Shown: in pieces, positions 19,563 through 27,130 of the stretch
How the letters are laid out: each line of letters opens with the position of its first letter
Numbering within the stretch: the first letter of the stretch is position 1
NCBI RefSeq assembly: GCF_040219615.1
Contig: NZ_JAVJSE010000040.1
Span: forward strand, 62,001 to 126,000
DNA: 64,000 bases
Reading direction: 5' to 3'
From: Thalassobaculum_A sp040219615
GTDB lineage: Bacteria; Pseudomonadota; Alphaproteobacteria; Thalassobaculales; Thalassobaculaceae
Notes under the pieces: generated by a model
Told to the model about the DNA's origin: nothing
What the model saw: the letters and a program-made list of their open reading frames with translations, nothing else
The model's database searches: none
Made by a program: the position numbers and the translations under genes

Positions 19563-20027
19563 TCACTGCGGCTTCGACATGCGGCGCGCGAGATCGCGGC
19601 GACAGCGGTCGCGTTCTGGTTCGGCCAAGGTATCGGGCATCAGGGCGGTGCCCAGGACAGCCATGTTTCCGACATCGACGCTGGGGTACAGGAATACCTC
19701 GACCTGGCAGCCGCCGTGCCGGTAGACCCACACCTTGCCCGGCTGCTGCTCGCGGACATTGTCCGGCATCCCGAGCGTCGAGACGACGGTCGACTCGGTC
19801 GCGCCCCCGAGTTGGCCGAGGTCGAACGGCGGCGACGGCCGCTCCGGGCGCGGAACCGGCACCGGCGCCGCCGGACGGGCCTTGTTCTCGCCCGGCCTCG
19901 GGGTCGGCACGGGCAGGGCCGAAGTCGGCGGCACGGACGGGTCCGCGGACCGATCCGACGGCCCGGCCGTCGAGCAGGCGGCCACGGTCAGCAGCAGGGT
20001 CAGGACAAGCAGTACGCGCATCGCCAT
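19563..20027 (-). CDS. Small lipoprotein with BamE-like C-terminus
   Basis: 154 residues. A lipoprotein signal ends in the lipobox LTVAAC (Cys19). A Pro-rich linker (about 25-65) is followed by a compact domain with LGGATESTVVSTLGMPDNVR and KVWVYRHGGCQVEVFLYP (in part). The G..(x)n..LG.P....R..g...W.Y....C.l..fly pattern is that of the BamE/SmpA fold in alphaproteobacterial envelope lipoproteins. It is the first gene of the signalling block, so it may sense or report envelope state to the two-component system; this is inference from position only. Confidence 0.7.
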   Translation of the reverse strand: MAMRVLLVLTLLLTVAACSTAGPSDRSADPSVPPTSALPVPTPRPGENKARPAAPVPVPRPERPSPPFDLGQLGGATESTVVSTLGMPDNVREQQPGKVWVYRHGGCQVEVFLYPSVDVGNMAVLGTALMPDTLAEPERDRCRRDLARRMSKPQ

Positions 20028-20147
20028 CTCTTCCCCCGGCCGCGAACCTGAGTCAACGACCGGGCAGAGCGCGCGCGACCCCTCGCCCCTTGCAAATGGC
20101 CGATCCGACCGGTTTCATGGCGCCCTCGGAAGCGCCGGAGATCCCCC

Positions 20148-21305
20148 ATGTCGTCCACCCGTCCCCTGTTGTTCGAGCCCCTGACGATCGCCGGGCTGAC
20201 TCTGCCCAATCGGATCGCGATCTCTCCGATGGACCAGTACTCGGCGATCGACGGCATACCCACGACCTATCATCTGGTGCACTACGGCAAATTCGCCATG
20301 GGCGGCGCCGGTTCGGTGTTCGTCGAGGCCACCGGCATCTCCGAGGTAGGTCGGATCACCAACGGCTGCCCCGGATTGTATAACGCCGATCAAGTGGCGG
20401 CGTTCCGACCGATTACCGATTTCATCAAGCAGCAGCGTTCGGTGCCGGCCGTGCAGATCGGCCATGGCGGGCGCAAGGCCAGCACCCAGCGCCCGTGGGA
20501 AGGCGGCGGCCCGGTCTCCGAGGCCGAGATCGCCCGCGGCGACCGGCTGTGGAAGCCGCTCGGCCCGTCGGAGAACGCCCTGGCCGAAGGCTGGCTGCTG
20601 CCGAAGATGATGGACGACGCCGATCTGAGGAAGACCCGGCAGGATTTTGCCGATGCCGCCGGCCGGGCCCTGGAGGCCGGCTTCGAGATCGTCGAGATCC
20701 ACATGGCGCACGGCTACCTGCTGCAGTCGTTCCTGTCGCCGCTGTCCAACAGGCGCAACGACGGCTACGGCGGCGACCGGGCCGGCCGCATGCGGTTCCC
20801 GCTGGAGGTCGCCGAGGCGGTGCGCGCGGCATGGCCGAAGGACAAGCCGCTGTTCGTGCGGATCTCCTCGGTCGACGGCATCGACGGCGGCTGGGAACTG
20901 GACGACAGCGTGGCGCTGGCGCACGAGTTGAAGGCCCGCGGCGTCGACGTGATCGACTGCTCGTCCGGCGGCAACAGCCCGAAGGGCGCGACCAACGCCA
21001 ACCTGACCCGCGGCCCCGGCTTCCAGGTGCCGTTCGCCGAGCGCATCAAGCGCGAGGTCGGGATCAGGACCATGGCGGTAGGCCTGATCCGCGAGCCCGA
21101 CCTGGCGGAGCAGATCCTGCAGGACGGCCGGGCCGACCTGATCGCGGTCGGCCGGCAGGCCCTGGTCGACCCGTTCTGGGCGCTGCACGCCGCCCAGCAT
21201 TTCGACATCGACCCGGACTTCGAGAAGTGGCCGCACCAGTACGCCTGGTGGCTGGAGAAGTGGGACAAGGGCCTGCGCCGCTCGCGCGAGCAGGCAGCCG
21301 AGTAG
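20148..21305 (+). CDS. Old Yellow Enzyme family oxidoreductase (YqjM-like)
   Basis: 385 residues, a single FMN-binding TIM barrel. The substrate-binding histidine pair is present in HMAHGYLLQSFLSPLSN (near 184-200), and FMN-binding residues are seen in VFVRISSVDG-like and MAVGLI-like strands. The N-terminal segment reads SPMDQYSA where thermophilic-like OYEs (YqjM) have SPMCMYSS, so the redox-tuning cysteine is replaced by Asp. Reduction of activated C=C bonds with NAD(P)H is the family reaction; the physiological substrate is unknown. GGAG lies 8 bases before the ATG. It is divergent from the lipoprotein gene and convergent with recQ. Confidence 0.88.
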   Translation: MSSTRPLLFEPLTIAGLTLPNRIAISPMDQYSAIDGIPTTYHLVHYGKFAMGGAGSVFVEATGISEVGRITNGCPGLYNADQVAAFRPITDFIKQQRSVPAVQIGHGGRKASTQRPWEGGGPVSEAEIARGDRLWKPLGPSENALAEGWLLPKMMDDADLRKTRQDFADAAGRALEAGFEIVEIHMAHGYLLQSFLSPLSNRRNDGYGGDRAGRMRFPLEVAEAVRAAWPKDKPLFVRISSVDGIDGGWELDDSVALAHELKARGVDVIDCSSGGNSPKGATNANLTRGPGFQVPFAERIKREVGIRTMAVGLIREPDLAEQILQDGRADLIAVGRQALVDPFWALHAAQHFDIDPDFEKWPHQYAWWLEKWDKGLRRSREQAAE

Positions 21306-21335
21306 CGGGGACGGACGCCCGTCGCTCCGTGGGTT

Positions 21336-21369
21336 CCGGATGCGTTCCGCCTGCGGCGGCCCGCTCCGG
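21336..21369. terminator. Bidirectional hairpin between the OYE gene and recQ
   Basis: The stem is built of CCGGA/TCCGG, GCG/CGC and CCGCC/GGCGG with small internal loops and a TGC tip. It lies in the gap between two convergent genes, with no T-tract. It is probably a shared transcription end. Confidence 0.45.
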
Positions 21370-21390
21370 ACTAACGGAGAAGAATGATGC

Positions 21391-21430
21391 CGTCATTCCG
21401 GGCAAGCGCAGGGCGACCCGGAACCTACGG
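21391..21430. repeat. Intergenic palindromic repeat-like element
   Basis: TTCCGGG (21396-21402) and CCCGGAA (21417-21423) are perfect inverse arms flanking a 14-base GC-rich loop, preceded by GCCGTCA. The form resembles dispersed palindromic elements common between convergent genes in Rhodospirillales and Rhizobiales. Only one copy is seen in this window. Confidence 0.4.
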
Positions 21431-21447
21431 TGCGACGGGCGTTCCCC

Positions 21448-23298
21448 TCACCCCGCGGCGATCGCGTCCAGGAAGCGCCGGCCGAACTTCTCCAGCTTGG
21501 CGGCGCCGACGCCATGGACGCTGGACAGCTTGTCCAGGCTGTCGGGCCGGCGCTCGGCCAACTCGATCAGGGTGCGGTCGTGGAACACCGTGTAGGCCGG
21601 CACGCCGAGTTCCTGGGCGATCGCCAGGCGCAGCGACTTCAGCCGCGACAGCAGAGGGGCGTTCTCCGGCGATGCTGTCGCCGCGGCCGAGTCGCCGCCG
21701 CCGCGCCTGCGCTTCAGCTTTCCGGCCGACGGGCGGCGCAGGCCCACCGTCTCCTCGCCCTTCAGCACCGCCCGGCCGCGCGGGCCGAGCCTGAGCGCGC
21801 CGTAGCCGGCGGTGTCGATGTCGACGACGCCGGTCGCCACCAGCTGGCGGACCACCGAGCGCCAGCCGTTCTTGTCGAACTCGGTCCCGACCCCGAAGGT
21901 CGGCAGCGCGTCGTGCCCGTACTGGGTGATCGCGTCATTGAGGTGGCCGGTCAGCACGTCGATCACGTGGCCGGCCCCGTAGCGCGAGCCGGTGCGCAGG
22001 ATCGCCGACAGCACCTTCTGGGCCGGCACCGTGCCGTCCAGCACCTCCGGCGGCTCCAGGCAGACGTCGCAGTTGCCGCAGGGCTTGTCGAGCTCCTCGC
22101 CGAAGGTCCTGAGCAGCGCCCGGCGCCGGCACTCGGTGGTCTCGCACACGCCGAGCAGGGCGTTCAGGCGCTGGTGCTCGACCCGGCGCTGCTCCTCCGG
22201 CGCCTCGGACTGGTCGATGAAGCGGCGGCGCTGGCTGATGTCGGCGAGGCCGTAAAGCATGGTCACCGTCGACGGCAGGCCGTCGCGGCCGGCGCGGCCG
22301 ATCTCCTGGTAGTAGGCCTCGACCGAGCTCGGCAGGTCGACATGGACGACGAACCGCACGTCCGGCTTGTCGATGCCCATGCCGAAAGCGATGGTCGCCA
22401 CCATCACGATGCCGTCCTCGCTGACGAAGCGGTCCTGGTTGGCGGCGCGGACCTCGGCCGGCATGCCGGCGTGGTAGGGCAGCGCGTTGTAGCCGTGCCG
22501 GACAAGGTCGGCGGCGGTCTCCTCGACCGACTTGCGCGACAGCCGGTAGACGATGCCGCTCTGCCCGCGGTTGTCGTCCAGGATCGCCAGGACCTGGCGC
22601 AACGGATCGCGCTTCTCGGCGATCCGGATGGTCAGGTTCGGCCGGTCGAAGCCGAACACGAACTCGGCGGCGTCGCCGCCGCACAGGATCTCGACGATGT
22701 CGCGCCGGGTCGGGGCGTCGGCGGTCGCCGTGAACGCCGCCACCGGCACGCCGGGGAACCGCGCCCGCAGCTTCGGCAGCGCCAAGTACTCCGGCCGGAA
22801 GGCGTGGCCCCAGCGGCTGATGCAGTGCGCCTCGTCGACCACGATGCGCGACAGCCGGACCCGGGACAGGCCCTCCATCACGCCATCCAGCATCAGGCGC
22901 TCGGGCGCGGCGTACAGCAGCCGCAGCTGGCCGGTGGTGGCGTCGCGCCAGGTGGCGGCGTTGTCCTCGCGGCTGTGTCCGGAATGCAGGGAGCCCGCCG
23001 CCACGCCCTGCAGGCGCAGGGCCCGCACCTGGTCGTCCATCAGGGCGATCAGCGGCGAGACCACCACCGTCAGGCCGTCCTCGATCACCGCCGGCAGCTG
23101 GAAGCACAGCGACTTGCCGGCGCCGGTCGGCATCACCGCCAGGGTGTCGCGCCCGGACAGCACGCTGGCGACCACATCCTCCTGGCCGGGCCGGAAGTCG
23201 TGGAACCCGAACACGTCGGCGAGCGCCGCGCGGGCGACGGCGAGCGGGTCGGGCAACGGGCCGGTGGGGGGCGGGTCGACGGGATCCGGGAGAGACAT
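21448..23298 (-). CDS. recQ: ATP-dependent DNA helicase RecQ
   Basis: 616 residues, full length. It unwinds DNA 3'-5' in recombination and repair. Helicase motifs: Walker A MPTGAGKS (56-63), DEAH (155-158), motif III FTATAD, motif VI QEIGRAGRDG. The RecQ-Ct zinc-binding cysteines are seen near 385-415 (C...C...CGNCDVC), followed by a winged helix. The HRDC domain occupies about 535-616 (SRLKSLRLAIAQELGVPAYTVF). An insertion rich in Lys/Arg/Gly/Ala links the winged helix and HRDC. The product would be cytoplasmic. It stands alone, with a GNAT gene 55 bases upstream on the same strand. Confidence 0.96.
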   Translation of the reverse strand: MSLPDPVDPPPTGPLPDPLAVARAALADVFGFHDFRPGQEDVVASVLSGRDTLAVMPTGAGKSLCFQLPAVIEDGLTVVVSPLIALMDDQVRALRLQGVAAGSLHSGHSREDNAATWRDATTGQLRLLYAAPERLMLDGVMEGLSRVRLSRIVVDEAHCISRWGHAFRPEYLALPKLRARFPGVPVAAFTATADAPTRRDIVEILCGGDAAEFVFGFDRPNLTIRIAEKRDPLRQVLAILDDNRGQSGIVYRLSRKSVEETAADLVRHGYNALPYHAGMPAEVRAANQDRFVSEDGIVMVATIAFGMGIDKPDVRFVVHVDLPSSVEAYYQEIGRAGRDGLPSTVTMLYGLADISQRRRFIDQSEAPEEQRRVEHQRLNALLGVCETTECRRRALLRTFGEELDKPCGNCDVCLEPPEVLDGTVPAQKVLSAILRTGSRYGAGHVIDVLTGHLNDAITQYGHDALPTFGVGTEFDKNGWRSVVRQLVATGVVDIDTAGYGALRLGPRGRAVLKGEETVGLRRPSAGKLKRRRGGGDSAAATASPENAPLLSRLKSLRLAIAQELGVPAYTVFHDRTLIELAERRPDSLDKLSSVHGVGAAKLEKFGRRFLDAIAAG

Positions 23299-23353
23299 GC
23301 CCCGTGGATAGCACCGCCGCCGGGCCGGGTCACCCGGTCAGCGACGCCGCCTG

Positions 23354-24019
23354 CTAGAGCGCGCGCAGCATCAGCAGGATGCGGTCATCGTGGGGATGGC
23401 TGGGATGCGGCTCGATCCGGCGCGAATCGAGGACCCGGAAGCCGTTCCGCTCGTACAGCCGGACCGCGCCGATGTTCCGGCTGAAGGTCTGGGCCGACAG
23501 CTGGGTGCATCCCAGTGCGGTGGCGCGGCTGGCGGCGGCCTGCAGCAGCCGCGTGCCGATGCCGTAGTCGCGGTAGCCGTCGAACACCGCGAGCACGTTG
23601 ATGTAGAAGCTGCCCGTCACCTGCCGCTCGAGCTCGGCAATCGGGCGCAGCAGGGCCGGCAGGTCGCCCAGGTTCGCGACCGCCCCCGGCGACGACCGGT
23701 CCAGCCAGTAGCCCAGCATCATGCCGGCGACCTGGCCTGCCTGCTCGGCCAGCACGGCGTTGCGGTAGGAGAAGGTGGTGTCCGGCCGGGCCACCCGCGC
23801 GGCCCCGACCGCCAGCGGATCCTCGCCGTCCTGCGCCATCCGGCTCCACAGCCAGGTCGGGATCCCGCCGCCGGCGATGGCGATCAGCCGGGCGATCTCG
23901 GGAGCGTCCGCGGCCGTGGCGCAGCGCATGCGGACCTGGTTCGCGAGCGCCATCGGGGACTCTGGGGAGGACGGGTGATCAGGCGCCGTCGGCAAGCGCT
24001 GCGCGGTCGACATAACCAC
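23354..24019 (-). CDS. GNAT-family N-acetyltransferase
   Basis: About 221 residues. The C-terminal half carries the acetyl-CoA-binding motif A (VFDGYRDYGIGTRLLQAA; Q/RxxGxG/A form) and motif B (NIGAVRLYERNGFRV). The N-terminal part (RMRCATAADAPEIARLI) begins the GNAT fold. The start is uncertain. The GTG at 24019 has GAGG at 8-base spacing and is preferred; an ATG at 24013 and one at 23953 also fit. The frame remains open upstream into the operator region, which argues against a still earlier start. Its promoter overlaps a 30-bp palindrome, and it is divergent from a TetR gene, its likely regulator. The substrate is unknown. Confidence 0.8.
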   Translation of the reverse strand: MVMSTAQRLPTAPDHPSSPESPMALANQVRMRCATAADAPEIARLIAIAGGGIPTWLWSRMAQDGEDPLAVGAARVARPDTTFSYRNAVLAEQAGQVAGMMLGYWLDRSSPGAVANLGDLPALLRPIAELERQVTGSFYINVLAVFDGYRDYGIGTRLLQAAASRATALGCTQLSAQTFSRNIGAVRLYERNGFRVLDSRRIEPHPSHPHDDRILLMLRAL

Positions 24020-24032
24020 GGCATTCACCTCG

Positions 24033-24062
24033 ACATACTTGGACTGGGCGGTCCGTATATGT
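24033..24062. promoter_or_regulatory. 30-bp palindrome, candidate TetR operator
   Basis: A dyad of outer arms ACATA/TATGT and inner arms GGAC/GTCC around a 6-base centre. The outer and inner arms match perfectly, separated by unpaired triplets. It lies immediately upstream of the GNAT ribosome binding site and 113 bases upstream of the TetR start, as expected for the TetR protein's own operator. Confidence 0.6.
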
Positions 24063-24076
24063 TCACAAACGAACAT
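24059..24076. promoter_or_regulatory. Second palindrome in the GNAT-TetR gap
   Basis: ATGTTC (24059-24064) and GAACAT (24071-24076) form a perfect 6-bp inverted repeat with a 6-base spacer. It overlaps the end of the 30-bp palindrome, so binding to the two sites could be exclusive or cooperative. Confidence 0.4.
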
Positions 24077-24087
24077 CGTCAACCAAA

Positions 24088-24111
24088 TTTAAACCATCCG
24101 GTCGGTATAAA
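24088..24111. promoter_or_regulatory. Third palindrome in the GNAT-TetR gap
   Basis: TTTAAACC and GGTATAAA flank an 8-base centre containing CCGG; 9 of 12 positions are symmetric. It lies about 64 bases upstream of the TetR start. It may be a further operator or the tetR promoter region. Confidence 0.35.
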
Positions 24112-24174
24112 AACGTTGTCCCGGCTCACATGCTGCGGCAGGATTCCAGCTAACATGTTGACAGGAGTGGATTT

Positions 24175-24813
24175 GTGGCGCGCAACGGTGACAAGACCCG
24201 CAAGGCGATCATGGACGCCGCCGAGACCCTGATCATGGAACGGGGCTACTCGGCGACGTCGGTCGACCAGATCTTTCCGCGCGCCGGCATCACCAAAGGA
24301 ACTTTCTTCTATCATTTTCCGACCAAGACCGACCTGGCGCATGCCCTGGCAGAGCGCTACGCCCGCCGCGACATCCGGCAGCTGACCGACAAGATGGCGG
24401 CGGCGGAAGCGCTGAGCGACGACCCGGCTCGCCAGCTCCTGCTGTTCCTCGAGCAGTTCGCCGAGATCGCCGAGGAGTGGACCGTGCCCTATCCGGGCTG
24501 CCTGTTCGCGTCGTTCTGCTACGAGGCCGGGCTGTTCGAGGAGCGCACCATGGCGGTGATGCGCGAATCGATCCTGACCTGGCGCGGCCAGATCGCCGCC
24601 AAGCTGCGCGAAGCCGCCGGCCGGACCCCGCCACGTCTGGCGTTCGACGCCGACAGCCTGGCCGACGCGGTCACCGTGGTGTTCGAGGGCGCCTTCATCC
24701 TGTCGCGTACCCTGGACGACGCCAGGATCGTCTCCCAGCAGCTGCGCCATCTGCAGACCTACCTGCGCCTGCAGTTCGGCCTGGAGCAGGCCGAGGTGCG
24801 GACGGCGGCGTGA
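24175..24813 (+). CDS. TetR-family transcriptional regulator
   Basis: 212 residues. The N-terminal TetR DNA-binding domain (about 6-52) has the expected helices TRKAIMDAAETLIMERGYS and ITKGTFFYHFPTKTDL. The C-terminal ligand domain is helical and of unknown specificity, with a single PYPGCLF segment near 104-110 that could line the pocket. The GTG at 24175 has AGGAG at 8 bases, so it is the chosen start. It is divergent from the GNAT gene across a gap with three palindromes, the usual layout for a self-regulating TetR repressor and its target. Confidence 0.92.
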   Translation: MARNGDKTRKAIMDAAETLIMERGYSATSVDQIFPRAGITKGTFFYHFPTKTDLAHALAERYARRDIRQLTDKMAAAEALSDDPARQLLLFLEQFAEIAEEWTVPYPGCLFASFCYEAGLFEERTMAVMRESILTWRGQIAAKLREAAGRTPPRLAFDADSLADAVTVVFEGAFILSRTLDDARIVSQQLRHLQTYLRLQFGLEQAEVRTAA

Positions 24814-24830
24814 GCGGTGGCGGGTGGCTT

Positions 24831-24862
24831 CCGGAGTCGGGCGCGAGGGCGCCCGGCTCCGG
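24831..24862. terminator. Strong bidirectional hairpin after TetR and DMFase-like genes
   Basis: A 14-bp stem (CCGGAGTCGGGCGC with GCGCCCGGCTCCGG, one T-G wobble) with a GAGG loop sits in the 75-base gap between two convergent genes. No T-tract follows, but the stem is very stable. Confidence 0.6.
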
Positions 24863-24888
24863 GCCCCACGACGCGACAGGCACTCTCG

Positions 24889-27060
24889 TCACCCTCCCGC
24901 GAACCGCCGCACCACGTTCTCCAGGATCCGCGACACCGGGTTGGCGTAGCCGTTGTGCGCCAGGCTGCCGCAGAAGGTGATCGAGCCGACGCTGAACAGC
25001 GCGCCGCCGGACGGCAGGTCGGCGTAGATCATGTCGGCCCGCACCAGCCGGTCGCGGGTGCCGCCGTGCAGGGTGTTGACGTGGCTCAGCAGGTCCTCGA
25101 ACACCGGGATGAAGCTCGGGCCGTGGCCCTCCGACGACGCCAGCACCACGGTCCCCGGCGGGGTGCCGAGCGCCGCTTCCGCGCGGTCGAGCTCGAAGCC
25201 GGCCGCACCGCCGCCCGACAGGCCGAAGTCGCCGATGATCTCCTCCGGCACGCCCGCGAAGATCCACGAGACCTGCGGGTCGTCGGCGGCCGGCAGGCGG
25301 CGGTACCAGCTGCCCTCGAACAGGCCCTGGGACGAGAAGCCCACGCCGGCCAGGCGCTGGGGCGGCCGGCCGTTGCGCCGCCACAGTCCGCCGAGGCCGC
25401 CGTCGAGCTGCTGGTAGTACTCGCCGGTCTCGGCCGCCCAGGCGCGGATGCCGGTCTCGGCGCGGCGCACCTCGATGACCCCCGGCAGGTCGGGATTGCG
25501 GGCGATCCGCCAGTAGAAGCCGTTGCCGCCGAGATAGCACAGCCGGCCACCGGCGGCAGTGTAGCCCTCCAGCGCGTCGAGCGTGCCGGGCGTGTGGTAC
25601 TCCGGGTGCGAGCCGGTCAGCACCGCCGCGTAGGGTTTCAGCACCTCGGCGCCGCCCTCGTCGATGTCCTCGTCGGTCAGCACGTCGTAGGCGATGCCCT
25701 TGGCCTCCAGCCAGTCGGTCACGTGGCTGTCGGCCGGGAAGTGCCGGAGGCCGGAGCCGCGCGGGTCGTTGAAGGTCAGGTATCCCGGCCGCATGGTCAG
25801 GATCGGCCGCAGCCGCGACGACAGCGCGACCCCGGAATCGTCCGGATGCCGGTTGTAGGTCGAGTGCGCGTAGTCGGAATGGTCGTCGGTGTTGTGCGGA
25901 TAGGCACCCCAGTCGGCGATCCGCTTCCGGAACGCCTCGTCCAGATTGCCGCGCCGATGGTTGGCGTAGGCCTGGAAAGTGTAGGTCGATCCGATGAACA
26001 GCACTTTGGCGGTCGGCCTGCCGGGCGCCGGGATCACGTAGAACGGGATGATGTCCTCGTGGCCCGCACAGCGCAGCCGGGCGCCGTAGATGCCGCTCTT
26101 CATGCCGTCCGGGACCGTGAAGCTGAAGCCGGTCTCCCAGCCGCAGTCGTACAGGTCGTCGCTGTGGAAATGCACGGCTGCGTACTCGTCCGGCGCATGC
26201 CGCCAGCACATCTCGTTGCCGGTCCAGCGCGAGCCGGTGACGGCGCGGGTCGGCAGGTTCACCAGCACGCCGTGATGGCCACCCGGGCCGAGATCCTCGA
26301 CCCGGACCCCGTCGATGCCGCGGCCCAGGTCCCAGGCCGCCAGCACCGTGCCGCCGGGGGCACCGGCGGCGTCGAGGGTGCCGGCCACCAGCATCGGCGC
26401 CTCCAGCTTGCCGTCGTAGTGGCGCGCAACGGGCCCGTCCGCGCCCGGGGCCGCCGCCAGCATCACGCCGCCGCCCGGCGGCTCGGGCAGCCGCAACGTC
26501 GCGGTCGCCTCGGCCGGCTTCAGGCCCAGGCGCGCGGCGTCGAGCGGAGTCTGCGATACCCGGACCGTGCCGGCCCGGCGATCGACGGTCGCCGCGATCC
26601 GATACCAGCTGCGGGCCGCCAGGGGCACCCCGGTCGCCAGGGCGCCGGTGCCGTTGCCCGCGACCCGCAGCGTCGCCCCCATCGGCCCGACCTCCAGCCC
26701 GACGCCGGCCGCGCCGTCGGGATCGCCGACCGTCAGCACCGCCTGCGGACCGCGGCCCGGCAGGGTCGGCCATATGATCGCCGAGAGCGTCAGCACCGGC
26801 ACGTCGGTCAACGCCGCCGGGGTGTCGATCCGGCCGTAGGAGCCGAGATGCACCGGCTGGAACCGCGAAGGGAAGCGGCCGCCGAACGGGATGTCCACCG
26901 GCAGGATCTTCATGCCCGGCCCGGCCGGGTTCGGGTCGGCGCAGCGGATCCGCACCAGGTCGGCGGTATAGTCCTCGCCGAGCGTGCTGCTGACCTTGAA
27001 GGCCAGCGTGCCGCTCGGCGCAGCGGAGAACCGGTCGACATATCCCGTAAGCGCCAGCAT
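24889..27060 (-). CDS. N,N-dimethylformamidase-like large subunit
   Basis: 723 residues. The N-terminal part (about 70-180) is a laminin-G/concanavalin-like beta domain. The C-terminal part resembles the large subunit of DMF amidohydrolase (DMFase), seen as MKSGIYGARLR, FYVIPAPG and KVLFIGSTYTFQAYANHRR. The family's mononuclear iron is held by Tyr, His and Glu (Tyr440, His519 and Glu521 in the Paracoccus enzyme). Here GSHPEYH gives His485 and Glu487, and Tyr402 in STYNRHPDDSG is the candidate tyrosine. The ATG at 27060 follows GGGGGCAGG and is preferred to an upstream in-frame TTG. No small-subunit gene is nearby. It lies 70 bases downstream of an RND pump gene. C-N amide hydrolysis is inferred; DMF itself need not be the substrate. 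Confidence 0.82.
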   Translation of the reverse strand: MLALTGYVDRFSAAPSGTLAFKVSSTLGEDYTADLVRIRCADPNPAGPGMKILPVDIPFGGRFPSRFQPVHLGSYGRIDTPAALTDVPVLTLSAIIWPTLPGRGPQAVLTVGDPDGAAGVGLEVGPMGATLRVAGNGTGALATGVPLAARSWYRIAATVDRRAGTVRVSQTPLDAARLGLKPAEATATLRLPEPPGGGVMLAAAPGADGPVARHYDGKLEAPMLVAGTLDAAGAPGGTVLAAWDLGRGIDGVRVEDLGPGGHHGVLVNLPTRAVTGSRWTGNEMCWRHAPDEYAAVHFHSDDLYDCGWETGFSFTVPDGMKSGIYGARLRCAGHEDIIPFYVIPAPGRPTAKVLFIGSTYTFQAYANHRRGNLDEAFRKRIADWGAYPHNTDDHSDYAHSTYNRHPDDSGVALSSRLRPILTMRPGYLTFNDPRGSGLRHFPADSHVTDWLEAKGIAYDVLTDEDIDEGGAEVLKPYAAVLTGSHPEYHTPGTLDALEGYTAAGGRLCYLGGNGFYWRIARNPDLPGVIEVRRAETGIRAWAAETGEYYQQLDGGLGGLWRRNGRPPQRLAGVGFSSQGLFEGSWYRRLPAADDPQVSWIFAGVPEEIIGDFGLSGGGAAGFELDRAEAALGTPPGTVVLASSEGHGPSFIPVFEDLLSHVNTLHGGTRDRLVRADMIYADLPSGGALFSVGSITFCGSLAHNGYANPVSRILENVVRRFAGG

Positions 27061-27130
27061 GCCTGCCCCCGTTGCCAATCCACGGCGGCATGGTGGGCGG
27101 CTTCGCGGCGCCTGGGAAGGCCCTTGCCCG

